NCBI RefSeq assembly: GCF_013299185.1
Contig: NZ_JAAFKG010000045.1
Span: forward strand, 1 to 64,000
DNA: 64,000 nt
Origin: Microcoleus sp. bin48.metabat.b7b8b9.023
Lineage (GTDB): Bacteria; Cyanobacteriota; Cyanobacteriia; Cyanobacteriales; Microcoleaceae
Direction of reading: 5' to 3'
The position numbers and the translations under genes were made by a program. Below are positions 37,617 to 47,984 of this stretch, piece after piece (position 1 is the stretch's first letter; every line of letters begins with the position of its first letter). The notes beneath the pieces are model-generated. The model was not told the DNA's origin. It saw nothing but the letters and a program-made list of their open reading frames with translations, and ran no database searches.

Positions 37617-38100
37617 TGTTTGTAGTGCGGACTTCAGTCCGTTCTGAGAAATTTTGACCCTATGCGGACTAAAGTCCTCACTACAAACCTCTATTATCTG
37701 TTTGTAGTGCGGACTTCAGTCCGTTCTGAGAAATTTTGACCCTATGCGGACTAAAGTCCTCACTACAAACCTCTATTATCTGTTTGTAGTGCGGACTTCA
37801 GTCCGTTCTGAGAAATTTTGACCCTATGCGGACTAAAGTCCTCACTACAAACCTCTATTATCTGTTTGTAGTGCGGACTTCAGTCCGTTCTGAGAAATTT
37901 TGACCCTATGCGGACTAAAGTCCTCGCTACAAACCTCTATTATCTGTTTGTAGTGCGGACTTCAGTCCGTTCTGAGAAATTTTGACCCAATGCGGACTAA
38001 AGTCCTCACTACAAACCTCTATTATTTGTTTGTAGTGCGGAATTCAGTCCGTTCCAAGAAATTTTGACCCTATGCGGACTAAAGTCCTCACTACAAACCT
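37617..38100. repeat. Tandem array, six 82-bp hairpin units
   Basis: TGTTTGTAGTGCGGA begins at 37617, 37699, 37781, 37863, 37945 and 38027, always 82 bp apart. Each unit is an inverted repeat: GTAGTGCGGACTTCAGTCCG against ATGCGGACTAAAGTCCTCAC, with flanking GTTTGTAG and CTACAAAC. Copies differ by a few bases. Single copies are dispersed at 27020, 53183, 57504 and 63220. It ends 8 bp before the stop of the GH2 gene and could terminate both converging transcripts. Confidence 0.92.
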
Positions 38101-38108
38101 TATAAATT

Positions 38109-41100
38109 CTACCATCTATAATACCGATAAGGATCGTCGCCATTCTCAAAATCTGTCTTATAATCCGGGTGATAAAACTCCTGACTCGAACCGTTAAATA
38201 CAGCACCATCAGCCTTAAAACTCGCCCCTAAATTAGCCAAAATCTGAGCATTTGCCCGAGTTTGCCGCCAGCGAGTAAAACGCAAATAAGTCTTAGCATC
38301 AGCATTCAAACTATCCGGGTCAATTTGAGAGAAAATCGCCACGCCCTTACCTACAGCAACCCGGCTTAACAAACCGTCAGCACCGATTTCTCCCCCAGAC
38401 TTAATCAACCAAGTATCATAAAAAGAGCGCGATCGCAAATCCGAACCGCTAAGCCCCTTCATCTCATCCCAAACTGGCACCGCCAGCGAACCTCCGAAAT
38501 CCTTCGCCTGCTGCAAACCCACGCCCAAACCCGCAACAGGTACTTGACGCGGCAAGAAAAACGCATTCCCGCCACCATTCAAATAAGCACGCAAATCTGC
38601 ATCTTTCAGATTCGCTTCGGCACCCACAATCGCCAAACCAACATCCTGAGAAAGCGCATTAGCCCGCTGATAAATTACCCCCAAACTGTCCAACTTCTTG
38701 GCATCTTTGTCTCCCCCAATTAAAACCACTTTATCCGGCTTTCCAAGCATTGGAGAATTCGTCCCGTAACTCACAAGTTGCTGGACTAACTGCGCCGCCC
38801 CACCATCTACAGAATAATGGTCTTCCACATCCAACTCGTTTAAAATTAGCCGCCCTTTTCCATAATCCAATTCCATCAGCGGCGAATAAGCTAAATCAAA
38901 CTCAGATTCCAAAATTGGTCGCCAACCGCTGCGGTGCGGCTTCTCAATTGAAGCGCTGCTGACTGCGCCGCGATTTCCCCAATGCCAGCCGTACCAAGGC
39001 ATATTTGCTGGACTCAATCTTGACCCAGTTTGAGTTGTATCTGGATAAGCTTCAAGCAGCGTACTTTCCCCCATCCAATCCCGCATATCTTCACCGTCTA
39101 AACCGATAATTGCTGGATGATTGCTGTCAACTGGATAGGCGCGGCGGCTGATGTGTTCGGCAACTCTCAAACCCATGTTTTTCAGCCATTCCCGGCGCTG
39201 AGAAAATACTATTGCTTTGCCACCGTTTCGCACGAAAGTTTCTACATTTCCTGGGAAATTTTGCCCGCTAGAAAAGGCTTCCCGACCGATAATTAATAGC
39301 GATAAAACTTGCGAACCATTCCAAGGAACCAGACTATAACCTAACTGCTTTAACATGGCCGATGTTTTGCCAACTGGATCGAAGATTGTTAGCGTATCCT
39401 TGACTTTGGTTTGAGCGGCAAACACCCGGAAAGGAAATGTATCAGAATGCGGCCGATCGCCAATTCGTGCAGTTAAACGAATTTCGCCGTCAGCTTTGCT
39501 AGAAATTGTATTTGGCAATTTCACGTCAATTGGGAAAAATAGCGTGCCTGCCGTGTCAATTTTCCCCTTCTTCTCCCCAGTTGCTACCTCTTCTCCCCCG
39601 ACCATAACTCGCCAATTTACTGCAAAATCCTGCTGCGCTCTCGTATCGTTAATTAATACTATTTGCTTAGCCAATTTGCTGCCTGCAAAAAAGCTGCGAT
39701 CTTTGGCAGCAAAAGCCTGATTAGCACCAGCAATCCAAGCTAAAGTAGGGCCGTTATTATTCATAATTGCCTCCCCTGCCGGATAAATTTTGTAAGCTTC
39801 TGGTTGCAAATGATGCATCAGATTGTTGGACACTTGCTTCAAATAAACACCTCGGCGACCCGATTGAAATCCTCCCAGATCTACCTTGGTTCTGCCAGCA
39901 TCCGAAACATCCCAACCGTGTCCTTGCTGCCAAGGAATCATGCCCCCAGACATTCCAAAAGTCCGCCAAGTCCGCCAAGTATTCGTACTGAATAAATACT
40001 GCAACTTTTGAAAAGCAGGTGCAAAGTCTAAATCCTTGCTCATGTGCCAGCTTTTATACTGCATATCCTTGACAAATTGCTCGCGAATTTTACGTTTATA
40101 AGTGGGAGTTTCTAAGTCGTAAGCTTGTTTGCCAAAGTAAATTGCTGCAAATTCAGTCATCCAAGGTTCGCTAACAATCACCTTATCAAAACCTTGGCGG
40201 TTCCGCATCATGGTCGCGTGCAGAGGCGTGCCAAATTCTACTACCATGTAGGGCATTTCTCCGGTTTTACTCCACTCTGAAATCCATTCTTCCCTTTCTT
40301 GCAACGGCATCACATTTAAATAAGAATTTAGCGAATAAACATCGCCAAAAGTGCCACCTTGATGTACCATTACAGGTCTGGTTGGGTCTACAGATTTCAT
40401 GGCAGCAAAAGCTTCATTTCCCAGGGGGGTTTTTGCCCGCAAACGCTGGTCTTCCACGGGGCCGATTGTTCCTTCTACTGTTTTCTTGCCGATGCGGCGG
40501 GGATTTTGGTCGTCACCGTTGCCGAAATAATTAGGACTTGTCGCCCACATTAATACTGAGGGATGATTGCGGTAGCGGCGCATTTCTGCTGTCATTCGCC
40601 CTTTCCAGCGATCGATAATTTGGCGGTTATTCCACTGTTCGCTCCAAGCTATGGGAGTAATATCTAATGCGGGAGCCATAATTGGAAAACCTTTGAGATC
40701 TGCGCGTTCGGAAAATAGTTCTCGGAAGTGCCATCTACCCCGTTCGTCGTGATTCCAAGGCCAGATTTCTGCTATATTGAAACCAGCTTTTACATAGCCG
40801 TCTATTAAACTGTCTGAAACTTCTACTGTGCCACCTTCCCAAGTATCGGAATGCAAGGCTGGACGCAGGCGAAACTCGGTGCCATTTAAGAAAAATTTGC
40901 GCCCTTCTACCCAAAATTCCCGGAATCCGAAGGGTTGGTGATATTGCGTTTTTACGCCGCTGCCTGTTACTTCTAGTTGCAGGGTGTAAAGGTTGGGTTT
41001 GCCGGCATCCCAAAGGCGGGGACTTGGCCAATCCCATTGGACTTTTACGGTTTGAATTGGTTTGGCTTGAACGGTTGCAGTGCCTGTAAATTTTTGTTCG

Positions 41101-41921
41101 ACTTTGCCTTTTTCGTCGAGCATTTGTGCTACAAGCTGAACTTGACCGTTTTGGGTAATGTCTTTGAGTTCTACATCTAATTTAATTTGCTTTTTTCTGG
41201 TGGAAGTTTGGACGTAGACATCGCTAACTAGCGGGCCTTGTGGAACGCTAAGAACCCTGACTTCGCCGATGATTCCCCGCGATTGCAAGTTGGATTTTGT
41301 GGTGTATATTTCTGTGGGACTCATAATCACGGCTTTGTCTTTTTCGTCGGAGACTGCCGCGACTAAAATAGATATGGTATTTTGACCTGGTTTGGCTACT
41401 TTGGTAATTTCAATATTGCCGTAGGGCCATTCGATTTGACCGCAGTTAATGCCGTTGACAAAGATAATTGCATCGGTGCTGACTCTGGCTAAGTCGATAA
41501 AAATGCGGCGGTTTTTCCAGTCGCCGGGAATGTCTATTTTTTTCTGATACCAAGCTTTTGATAGTTGTTTGCTGTTGAAGTTTTCCCAGTCTTTGCCGGT
41601 GCCGCGAGTGATGATTCCGGGTATGAATTCGTTTTTTTCTTCTTGCCAGTCTCCGGGTACTTGGATGGAACCCCAATTGGGGGAGGCGGGGGGACTTTGG
41701 GGGTTGCCTGTGGCGGGGACAAATTGCCAGGTGCCGTTGAGATAGATTTGGTTGCGCTGGTTGTCGATCGCGCTGGCGGTAGCTGGGGTAAGATTGGGAA
41801 AGCCGATCGACATTACTGAGTTGCTGACCGAGTTGGGATTTTGCACCGCGTAACCGATGAATCCGAAGACGATGGCGGCTGCGAAAAATAATCCGATAAT
41901 TTTTGCCAGCTTGTGATTCAT
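38109..41921 (-). CDS. Large GH2-like glycoside hydrolase, N-terminally anchored
   Basis: 1270 aa. One N-terminal hydrophobic segment (about 7-27) suggests a signal anchor, so the protein faces outside the cytoplasm. A GH2 sugar-binding domain (about 55-220, YLNGTWQF, AWYQKKIDIPGDW), an Ig-like middle domain and a TIM barrel (FREFWVEGRKFFLNGTEFRL, HPSVLMWATSPN, DPTRPVMVHQGG, MVVEFGTP) follow. A further 450 residues include a glutamine-amidotransferase-like region. The nucleophile-type Glu is present in VVEFG, but the usual Asn-Glu acid/base pair after the 'VLMW' strand reads Asn-Tyr (WATSPNYFGN). Activity or substrate is therefore uncertain. Confidence 0.8.
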   Translation of the reverse strand: MNHKLAKIIGLFFAAAIVFGFIGYAVQNPNSVSNSVMSIGFPNLTPATASAIDNQRNQIYLNGTWQFVPATGNPQSPPASPNWGSIQVPGDWQEEKNEFIPGIITRGTGKDWENFNSKQLSKAWYQKKIDIPGDWKNRRIFIDLARVSTDAIIFVNGINCGQIEWPYGNIEITKVAKPGQNTISILVAAVSDEKDKAVIMSPTEIYTTKSNLQSRGIIGEVRVLSVPQGPLVSDVYVQTSTRKKQIKLDVELKDITQNGQVQLVAQMLDEKGKVEQKFTGTATVQAKPIQTVKVQWDWPSPRLWDAGKPNLYTLQLEVTGSGVKTQYHQPFGFREFWVEGRKFFLNGTEFRLRPALHSDTWEGGTVEVSDSLIDGYVKAGFNIAEIWPWNHDERGRWHFRELFSERADLKGFPIMAPALDITPIAWSEQWNNRQIIDRWKGRMTAEMRRYRNHPSVLMWATSPNYFGNGDDQNPRRIGKKTVEGTIGPVEDQRLRAKTPLGNEAFAAMKSVDPTRPVMVHQGGTFGDVYSLNSYLNVMPLQEREEWISEWSKTGEMPYMVVEFGTPLHATMMRNRQGFDKVIVSEPWMTEFAAIYFGKQAYDLETPTYKRKIREQFVKDMQYKSWHMSKDLDFAPAFQKLQYLFSTNTWRTWRTFGMSGGMIPWQQGHGWDVSDAGRTKVDLGGFQSGRRGVYLKQVSNNLMHHLQPEAYKIYPAGEAIMNNNGPTLAWIAGANQAFAAKDRSFFAGSKLAKQIVLINDTRAQQDFAVNWRVMVGGEEVATGEKKGKIDTAGTLFFPIDVKLPNTISSKADGEIRLTARIGDRPHSDTFPFRVFAAQTKVKDTLTIFDPVGKTSAMLKQLGYSLVPWNGSQVLSLLIIGREAFSSGQNFPGNVETFVRNGGKAIVFSQRREWLKNMGLRVAEHISRRAYPVDSNHPAIIGLDGEDMRDWMGESTLLEAYPDTTQTGSRLSPANMPWYGWHWGNRGAVSSASIEKPHRSGWRPILESEFDLAYSPLMELDYGKGRLILNELDVEDHYSVDGGAAQLVQQLVSYGTNSPMLGKPDKVVLIGGDKDAKKLDSLGVIYQRANALSQDVGLAIVGAEANLKDADLRAYLNGGGNAFFLPRQVPVAGLGVGLQQAKDFGGSLAVPVWDEMKGLSGSDLRSRSFYDTWLIKSGGEIGADGLLSRVAVGKGVAIFSQIDPDSLNADAKTYLRFTRWRQTRANAQILANLGASFKADGAVFNGSSQEFYHPDYKTDFENGDDPYRYYRW

Positions 41922-42468
41922 CGTAAGTTCCTCCCAGAAATCAACTTATCCAGTTTGTCTCTTCATTTATCATAAGCTGCTGCGCGCATCAATTGCTTGG
42001 TTTCGACGAGTGGAGAAAGGGGAGAGTGGGAGAGGGGGAGAGGGGGAGAGGGGTGCATCTGGTTTTTGTAAAAAGTATTTTTTATTGTAGTGCGAGCGTC
42101 CCCGCTCGCGAGTGTGTATAGCTCGCGAGCGGGGACGCTCGCACTATAAAAGCTTGTGCGTAGATGCTTCCGATGGGAGAGTGGGAAAGGGGAATAGTGA
42201 GAGCATTTTTCTGATTACCTCTGACTGATGACTAATAACGTTCGGGAGTGGGGACGCTCGAACTACTGATGACTAATGACTGATGACTGATGACTAATGA
42301 CAACTATCAACTATCAACTGACTTTTGCAAATCTATCTGTGGGAAGATGGCACGGCGCCGACAAATGTGGTTTGTTATAGAAAAAACACATAATTTTTTT
42401 TAACCATGTTGTTTTATAGGCACAAACAGAAATAGTGCGATCGCGCCATCGCTACAGGTCAAAAAAAA
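41922..42468. repeat. Divergent spacer with a nested MITE-like repeat (42051-42171)
   Basis: Outer arms GGGTGCATCTGGTTTTTG and GTGCGTAGATGCTTCC match the 'GGGAGCATCTC' family (copy 3). Inside is a 23-bp perfect palindrome arm, GTGCGAGCGTCCCCGCTCGC (from 42090) against CTCGCGAGCGGGGACGCTCG (from 42122). AGAGGGGG and TGACTAATGA heptamer-like runs surround it. The spacer must contain promoters for the GH2 gene and the hybrid kinase; none was recognised. Confidence 0.75.
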
Positions 42469-45400
42469 ATGAGTCGGTTTCAGGTCTTGCCTTTACCCAT
42501 TAAATCTTACAGCATTGCTACATTTACCGCAGGCACGGCCTTACTGCTGACAACTCTGTTACTGTTTGCACTTCAGGCAACTCCTGCAATCTTACTTCTT
42601 GCCACTGCAATGGTTGGCGGCTGGTATGCTGGTTTAAAGTCCGCAGAACAAGAACTAGAAATAGAACGCCAGATTATCTCAAAAGTAACTGATACCACAG
42701 CTTGCTTGATTGTAGTTCTCGACAGTCGAGGACGAATTGTCCGCTTCAACCAAGCTTGCGAAAAAACCACAGGCTACTCGGCAGCCGAAGTTCTGGATAA
42801 ATATGTTTGGGATCTGTTCTTGATTCCCGAAGAAGTTGAGGCAGCCCAAACAGTTTTTGCTAATCTAAACGCAGAAGTTGTTTACAGCGAATATCAAAAC
42901 TATTGGCGCACTAAAAATGGCGACAAGCGCTTCATTTCTTGGTCGAATACAGTGATGCTGGGTATTGATGGCTTGGTAGAATATGCGATCGCAAGTGGTA
43001 TCGATATTACCGATCGCAAATTAGCAGAAATAGCCCTGGCTTCATCCTACACCACGCTAGAAAACTGCGTCAAACAGCGCACGGCTGAGCTAACAGTAGC
43101 TAAAGAAGCGCTGCAAGCTCAAGAAGAGCGATTTCGCTGTTTGAGTTCCTGTTCGCCTGTGGGAATTTTCATGGCAGATTTTGAGGGGCGCTACACCTAT
43201 GCAAACCCTCGCACTCAGGCGATTTGCGGCTTGAGTTTGGCAGAACTTTTAGGAGACGGTTGGGAAAATTGCATTCACCCGGAAGACCGATCTCGCGTAT
43301 TGAGCCGATGGCTGGATTATACTCGGGAACCTGGGGAATATGCGATCGAGTATCGCCTGCAAACAGCAGAGGGGATTGTGCGCTGGATTAATGTTGGTTC
43401 GGCGCCGATGTTCTCCGACTGTGGGGAACTCATCGGACACGTGGGCACGGTGCGAGATGTTACTGAAAGACAGCAAACACAAGCAGCTTTGTCTAGCAGC
43501 GAACAGCAACTGAGAACGCTGCTAGAAAATACGCCCGATGTGATTATCCGCACCGATAAAGAACTGCGTTATATTTATGTCAACGAAGCAGTTGCTAGAA
43601 GTCAAGGAAAACCAATTTCATTCTTCCTCGGGAAAACCAGTCAAGAGACAGGAATGCCGCCGGAACTTTGCCAGAGGTGGGATGAAACTCTCCGCAAAGT
43701 GTTAGAAACTGGTCGAGAAGAAATCATCGAATTTCAGGCTTACTCAACCGACGGCATCAGAAGTTATCAATCTCGCGTAGTTCCAGAGTTTGACAAAGAC
43801 GGCGTACCAGAATCGGCGTTAATTGTTGCCCGCGATATCACAGAACTCAAACTTACAGAAAGTCAAAGATTGCAGTTGGCAACCGAGCAAGCAGCCCGAG
43901 AAAAAGCCCAAATAGAACAGCAGCGATCGGCATTTTTAGCAGAAGTTAGCAAAATTTTGGCTGCTGCGTTTGACGGAGAAACAGTGCTGCAAAATGTCGC
44001 TGAATTAGCAGTTAATTCTGTTGCTGACGGGTGCTGCATTCATTTGACCGAAACTGACTCAAAAGTCCGCAAAGTCGCTGTGGCTCACGCAGAAGCCTCT
44101 ACGGTTGATACGATTAATAAGTTGAGAGTTTGCAGCCCGATCGCCGATCGCGCTGTTAACGGCTATCCGCTAGTAATTCGCACCGGCCAATCCCAACTAA
44201 TTGCCGAAGTGGATGAGGAGATTTTAGGAGAAACAGCCGAAAATGCAGCAGAAATTGAAATGTTGCAATCGCTCAATATCGGATCTTACGCTTGCGTACC
44301 GCTGAAGGCGCGCGGGCGGGTAATGGGTGCGATCAGTTGCTTTACCTCAAAGTTGGGGCGCCGCTACAGTGCAGAAGATATGGCAATGCTAGAAGATTTA
44401 GCATACCGCGTGGCGATCGCCCTGGACAACGCCAGACTTTATGCAGAAGCGCAGCAAGCACTAGCTCAAACATCGCAATCCTTCGCCTTAATTGACTCGC
44501 TGTTAGAAGCATCTCCCCTAGCGATTTGCTTTCTCGATCGCGAAATGCGCTTCATCCGCATCAACCAAGTATTAGCAGAACTCAACGGTTTGTCAGCCCA
44601 ACAGCATCTCGGCCAAGACTACCGTCAATTGTTGCCAGAATCCGCAGCCAATTTTGCACCAATAATTCAGCAAGTTCTAGAAACCGGCGAACCTGTTTTA
44701 AATGTAGAAGTCAGCGGCGAACATGGGGGAAGACCCGGATATTTCGGCTACTGGCTCGCCAACTACTACCCGGTGAAAAATGAAAGGGGAGAAATCATCG
44801 GCGCTGGCATAATTATCGCAGATGTTACCGCAGCCAAACAAACAGAATTAGCTTTGCGGGAAAGTGAAACGCGCTTCCGCAGCGTGGTAGATTCTAACAT
44901 GATCGGCATCGGTTTTTGGGAGGCAGGCGGCGCAATTACTGAAGCTAACGACGCCTTTCTGGACATGATTGCATATACGAGAGAAGACTTAATTTCAGGA
45001 AGAATCCACTGGAGCAATATCACGCCGCCGGAATACGCAGAACTCGATCGCGCGGCCATCGCCCAAATCGCAATATCAGGAAGTTGTGCGCCTTATGAAA
45101 AAGAATTCATCCGCAAAGATGGGACGCGCTTTCCAATTTTAATCGGGGGCGGAAACTTGCAAGGATGCACAGACAAAGGCTCGTTCTTCGTGGTCGATAT
45201 CACCGATCGCAAACAAGCTCAAAACCAGATCCGAGAAAACGAAATTCGCATTCGCAACCAACTAGCAGAACTCGACTTAGTTTACAACACCACACCAGTC
45301 GGGCTGTGCTTTCTCGATACCAATTTGCGCTACATCCGCATGAACGAATTCCTGGCTGCGATCAACGGCCGCACGATCGCAGATCACATCGGACGCACCG

Positions 45401-47979
45401 TCAGAGAAGCGATACCGGAACTTGCCGATCTCGTAGAGCCGATTTACCGCCAAGTGCTCGCTACGCAAACCCCCGTACTCGACATGGAACTTAAGGCAGA
45501 AACCCTTCAACAGCCGGGAGTTGTGCGGGATTGGCAAGTCAGCTTTTACCCCGTGATCGATGAATCGGGAACGCTGTTGGGAGTCAGCACCGTGGTTGCC
45601 GAAATCACCGATCGCAACCAAGCAAAACGGGTAATCCAGCAAAGTGAAGCTTTATTCCGGCGACTGTTAGACTCAAATATTTTCGGAGTCGCGATCGGCG
45701 ATTTTACCGGCCGCATCGCCTACGCCAACGACTCCCTGCTCAACATGGTGGGCTATACTCGCTTAGACGTACTCTCCGGTCAAATGCGGTGGGACAATAT
45801 GACCCCCTCCGAATACCTCCACCTCGACGCCCGGGCGGCCGGGGAACTGCGGGCGTCGGGAGTCGCAACTCCTTTTAAGAAAGAGTACATCCGCAAAGAT
45901 GGCAGTCGGGTGCCGGTGCTGATGGGCGCGACGACTTTGTGCCCTGACAAGGCCGAACCGGAGACGATCGTCGGATTCTACATTGACTTGACCGAAATCT
46001 CGCGGGTGGAAGCAGAACTCAAAAACAATCAACAACGGCTGCAAATCGCTCAGCAAGCAGGCAAAATCGGAACTTTTGAATGGAACGTCCAAACAGGAGA
46101 ACTCGCCTGTACGCCGGAGTTAGAGGCTTTGTACGGGCTGCCGGCCGGCGGTTTTTTGAGCAGCTATCAAAATTTGCTGGCAATGGTGCATCCAGACGAT
46201 CGCACTTTCACCGAACAGCAGATAGAGGCGGCGGCGACTTCCGGCGAGGAATTAAACATCGAGTTCCGCATCTGCCGCCCCGACAGCAGCATCGGCTGGA
46301 TTGCTTGCAGGGCTAGGGTATTTCAGGACGATCGCGGTTTGCCCCTGCGAACGATCGGCGTGAACGTCGATATCACCGATCGCAAACAAGCAGAAGAAGC
46401 GCGATCGCAAATCAATCAAACTTTGGAAGCCTTGATCCAGGCTTGTCCCCTGGGAATTACCGTTTTGGGCGCCGACGACGGGATTGTGAAAATGTGGAAC
46501 CCAGCCGCTGAGAGGATTTTTGGCTGGCCAGAATCAGAAGTGGTAGGTAAATTTTTGCCCAGCGTTCCCCCAGACAAGCGGGAGGAATTCAGGGCGAACT
46601 TGAAAGGAATTCGCGCCGGAAATGCGATCGCCGGAGTGGAAACCCAGCGCCAAAGAAAAGACGGCACTTCGATCGATATCGGTTTGTGGGCAACTCCTGT
46701 CCGCGACGCCAAGGGTAACATTAACTGTATGTCGATCGTCGCCGACATCAGCGATCGCAAGCAAGTCGAGGCAGAACTCGCTCAGTTGCTCGATCGCGAA
46801 CAAGCCGCGCGGGCAGAAGCAGAAGCCATCAACCGCCGGAAAGACGAGTTTCTAGCCACTCTTTCCCACGAACTGCGGACACCTTTAAACGCAATTCTGG
46901 GTTGGGCCCAAATGCTCCGCACCCGCCCGTACACACCAGATTCTTTAGCCTGCGGTTTAGAAGCGATCGAGCGTCAGTCCAGGGTGCAAACGCAGCTAGT
47001 CGAAGATTTGCTCGATGTTTCCCGGATTATTCAAGGCAAGCTGGTTCTAAAACCCGGCTGGTTCGTCATGACAAAGACGATCGAAGTTGCCCTCAATTGT
47101 GTCAGTTTCGCCGCTCAGGCTAAGTCTGTGACTGTTTCCTCGGAATTTGACCCCGCAGTCAGTTTGATGTGGGGCGACGCCCAGAGGTTGCAGCAGGTAG
47201 TCTCGAATTTGCTGACTAACGCCGTCAAGTTTACGCCATCCGGGGGAACTGTCCAACTGCGTTTGTCTGCGGTAGCTGTTGCTAATTCCCCATCACCTAA
47301 TTACGTACAAATTATTGTCAGCGATACCGGCAAAGGCATTTCTCCTGAGTTTTTGCCCTACGTGTTCGATCGCTTCCGACAAGCAGATGGCTCAATTACT
47401 AAGGCTTACGGGGGTTTGGGACTGGGATTGGCGATCGTCCGGCACTTGGTGGAACTCCACGGCGGCACTGTACGCGCCGAAAGTCCCGGAGAGGGACTCG
47501 GGGCGACATTTACAGTAATGCTGCCCCTGAAACAGCGTCGGAGTCAGCAGCCGCAGTTGAGAGAAGAAAGGCAATTAGCTGCCGTGAGTCCTGGTATTTT
47601 GGCTGGTTTAAAGGTGTTGGTAGTTGATGACGAACCCGACAACCGCGAGTTTTTGGTTTTGGCGCTGAAACAGTTGGGGGCTCTGGCGATGGCTGCTGCT
47701 TCAGCCCAAGAGGCGATCGACATTTTACAGCAGTCGCCGCCGGATATTTTAGTCAGCGACATCGGGATGCCGGTTGAGGATGGCTACTCGTTAATCCGCA
47801 AAGTGCGATCGTCCGAATCTGACAAAATCAAGCGCTTGGCCGCTGTGGCGCTGACAGCTTATGCTAGCGAACAAGACCGGCATCGGGCGATCGAGGCCGG
47901 TTACGACGAACACTTAGCAAAGCCGATCGATTCTGCTCGATTCGCCACAGTTTTAGCTCAGTTAAAAACCTTAAACTAA
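42469..47979 (+). CDS. Giant multi-PAS/GAF hybrid histidine kinase
   Basis: 1836 aa. Two hydrophobic segments (about 17-57) anchor it. Three PAS domains (about 70-465), a GAF domain (about 490-665, CCIHLTETDSKVRKVAVAHA start) and about six further PAS/PAC units (to about 1430) follow, each ending in an 'ITDRKQAE'-like element. The kinase core has H-box [20 protein letters not shown] (His1467), NLLTNAVKFTPSGG, DTGKGI and GGLGLGLAI. A C-terminal receiver starts at VLVVDDEPDN with phospho-acceptor Asp1764 (SDIGMP). There is no HPt domain, so phosphate must leave through a separate protein. PAS duplications are unequal, suggesting recent internal repeats. Next to another hybrid kinase. Confidence 0.94.
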   Translation: MSRFQVLPLPIKSYSIATFTAGTALLLTTLLLFALQATPAILLLATAMVGGWYAGLKSAEQELEIERQIISKVTDTTACLIVVLDSRGRIVRFNQACEKTTGYSAAEVLDKYVWDLFLIPEEVEAAQTVFANLNAEVVYSEYQNYWRTKNGDKRFISWSNTVMLGIDGLVEYAIASGIDITDRKLAEIALASSYTTLENCVKQRTAELTVAKEALQAQEERFRCLSSCSPVGIFMADFEGRYTYANPRTQAICGLSLAELLGDGWENCIHPEDRSRVLSRWLDYTREPGEYAIEYRLQTAEGIVRWINVGSAPMFSDCGELIGHVGTVRDVTERQQTQAALSSSEQQLRTLLENTPDVIIRTDKELRYIYVNEAVARSQGKPISFFLGKTSQETGMPPELCQRWDETLRKVLETGREEIIEFQAYSTDGIRSYQSRVVPEFDKDGVPESALIVARDITELKLTESQRLQLATEQAAREKAQIEQQRSAFLAEVSKILAAAFDGETVLQNVAELAVNSVADGCCIHLTETDSKVRKVAVAHAEASTVDTINKLRVCSPIADRAVNGYPLVIRTGQSQLIAEVDEEILGETAENAAEIEMLQSLNIGSYACVPLKARGRVMGAISCFTSKLGRRYSAEDMAMLEDLAYRVAIALDNARLYAEAQQALAQTSQSFALIDSLLEASPLAICFLDREMRFIRINQVLAELNGLSAQQHLGQDYRQLLPESAANFAPIIQQVLETGEPVLNVEVSGEHGGRPGYFGYWLANYYPVKNERGEIIGAGIIIADVTAAKQTELALRESETRFRSVVDSNMIGIGFWEAGGAITEANDAFLDMIAYTREDLISGRIHWSNITPPEYAELDRAAIAQIAISGSCAPYEKEFIRKDGTRFPILIGGGNLQGCTDKGSFFVVDITDRKQAQNQIRENEIRIRNQLAELDLVYNTTPVGLCFLDTNLRYIRMNEFLAAINGRTIADHIGRTVREAIPELADLVEPIYRQVLATQTPVLDMELKAETLQQPGVVRDWQVSFYPVIDESGTLLGVSTVVAEITDRNQAKRVIQQSEALFRRLLDSNIFGVAIGDFTGRIAYANDSLLNMVGYTRLDVLSGQMRWDNMTPSEYLHLDARAAGELRASGVATPFKKEYIRKDGSRVPVLMGATTLCPDKAEPETIVGFYIDLTEISRVEAELKNNQQRLQIAQQAGKIGTFEWNVQTGELACTPELEALYGLPAGGFLSSYQNLLAMVHPDDRTFTEQQIEAAATSGEELNIEFRICRPDSSIGWIACRARVFQDDRGLPLRTIGVNVDITDRKQAEEARSQINQTLEALIQACPLGITVLGADDGIVKMWNPAAERIFGWPESEVVGKFLPSVPPDKREEFRANLKGIRAGNAIAGVETQRQRKDGTSIDIGLWATPVRDAKGNINCMSIVADISDRKQVEAELAQLLDREQAARAEAEAINRRKDEFLATLSHELRTPLNAILGWAQMLRTRPYTPDSLACGLEAIERQSRVQTQLVEDLLDVSRIIQGKLVLKPGWFVMTKTIEVALNCVSFAAQAKSVTVSSEFDPAVSLMWGDAQRLQQVVSNLLTNAVKFTPSGGTVQLRLSAVAVANSPSPNYVQIIVSDTGKGISPEFLPYVFDRFRQADGSITKAYGGLGLGLAIVRHLVELHGGTVRAESPGEGLGATFTVMLPLKQRRSQQPQLREERQLAAVSPGILAGLKVLVVDDEPDNREFLVLALKQLGALAMAAASAQEAIDILQQSPPDILVSDIGMPVEDGYSLIRKVRSSESDKIKRLAAVALTAYASEQDRHRAIEAGYDEHLAKPIDSARFATVLAQLKTLN

Positions 47980-47984
47980 CAGAA

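Noticed and set aside
36151-38100. HEARO/IscB system from the HNH gene next to structured repeats
   Set aside because: The HNH protein is only 81 aa, has no RuvC or bridge helix, and the repeats are a tandem array rather than a single conserved guide RNA.
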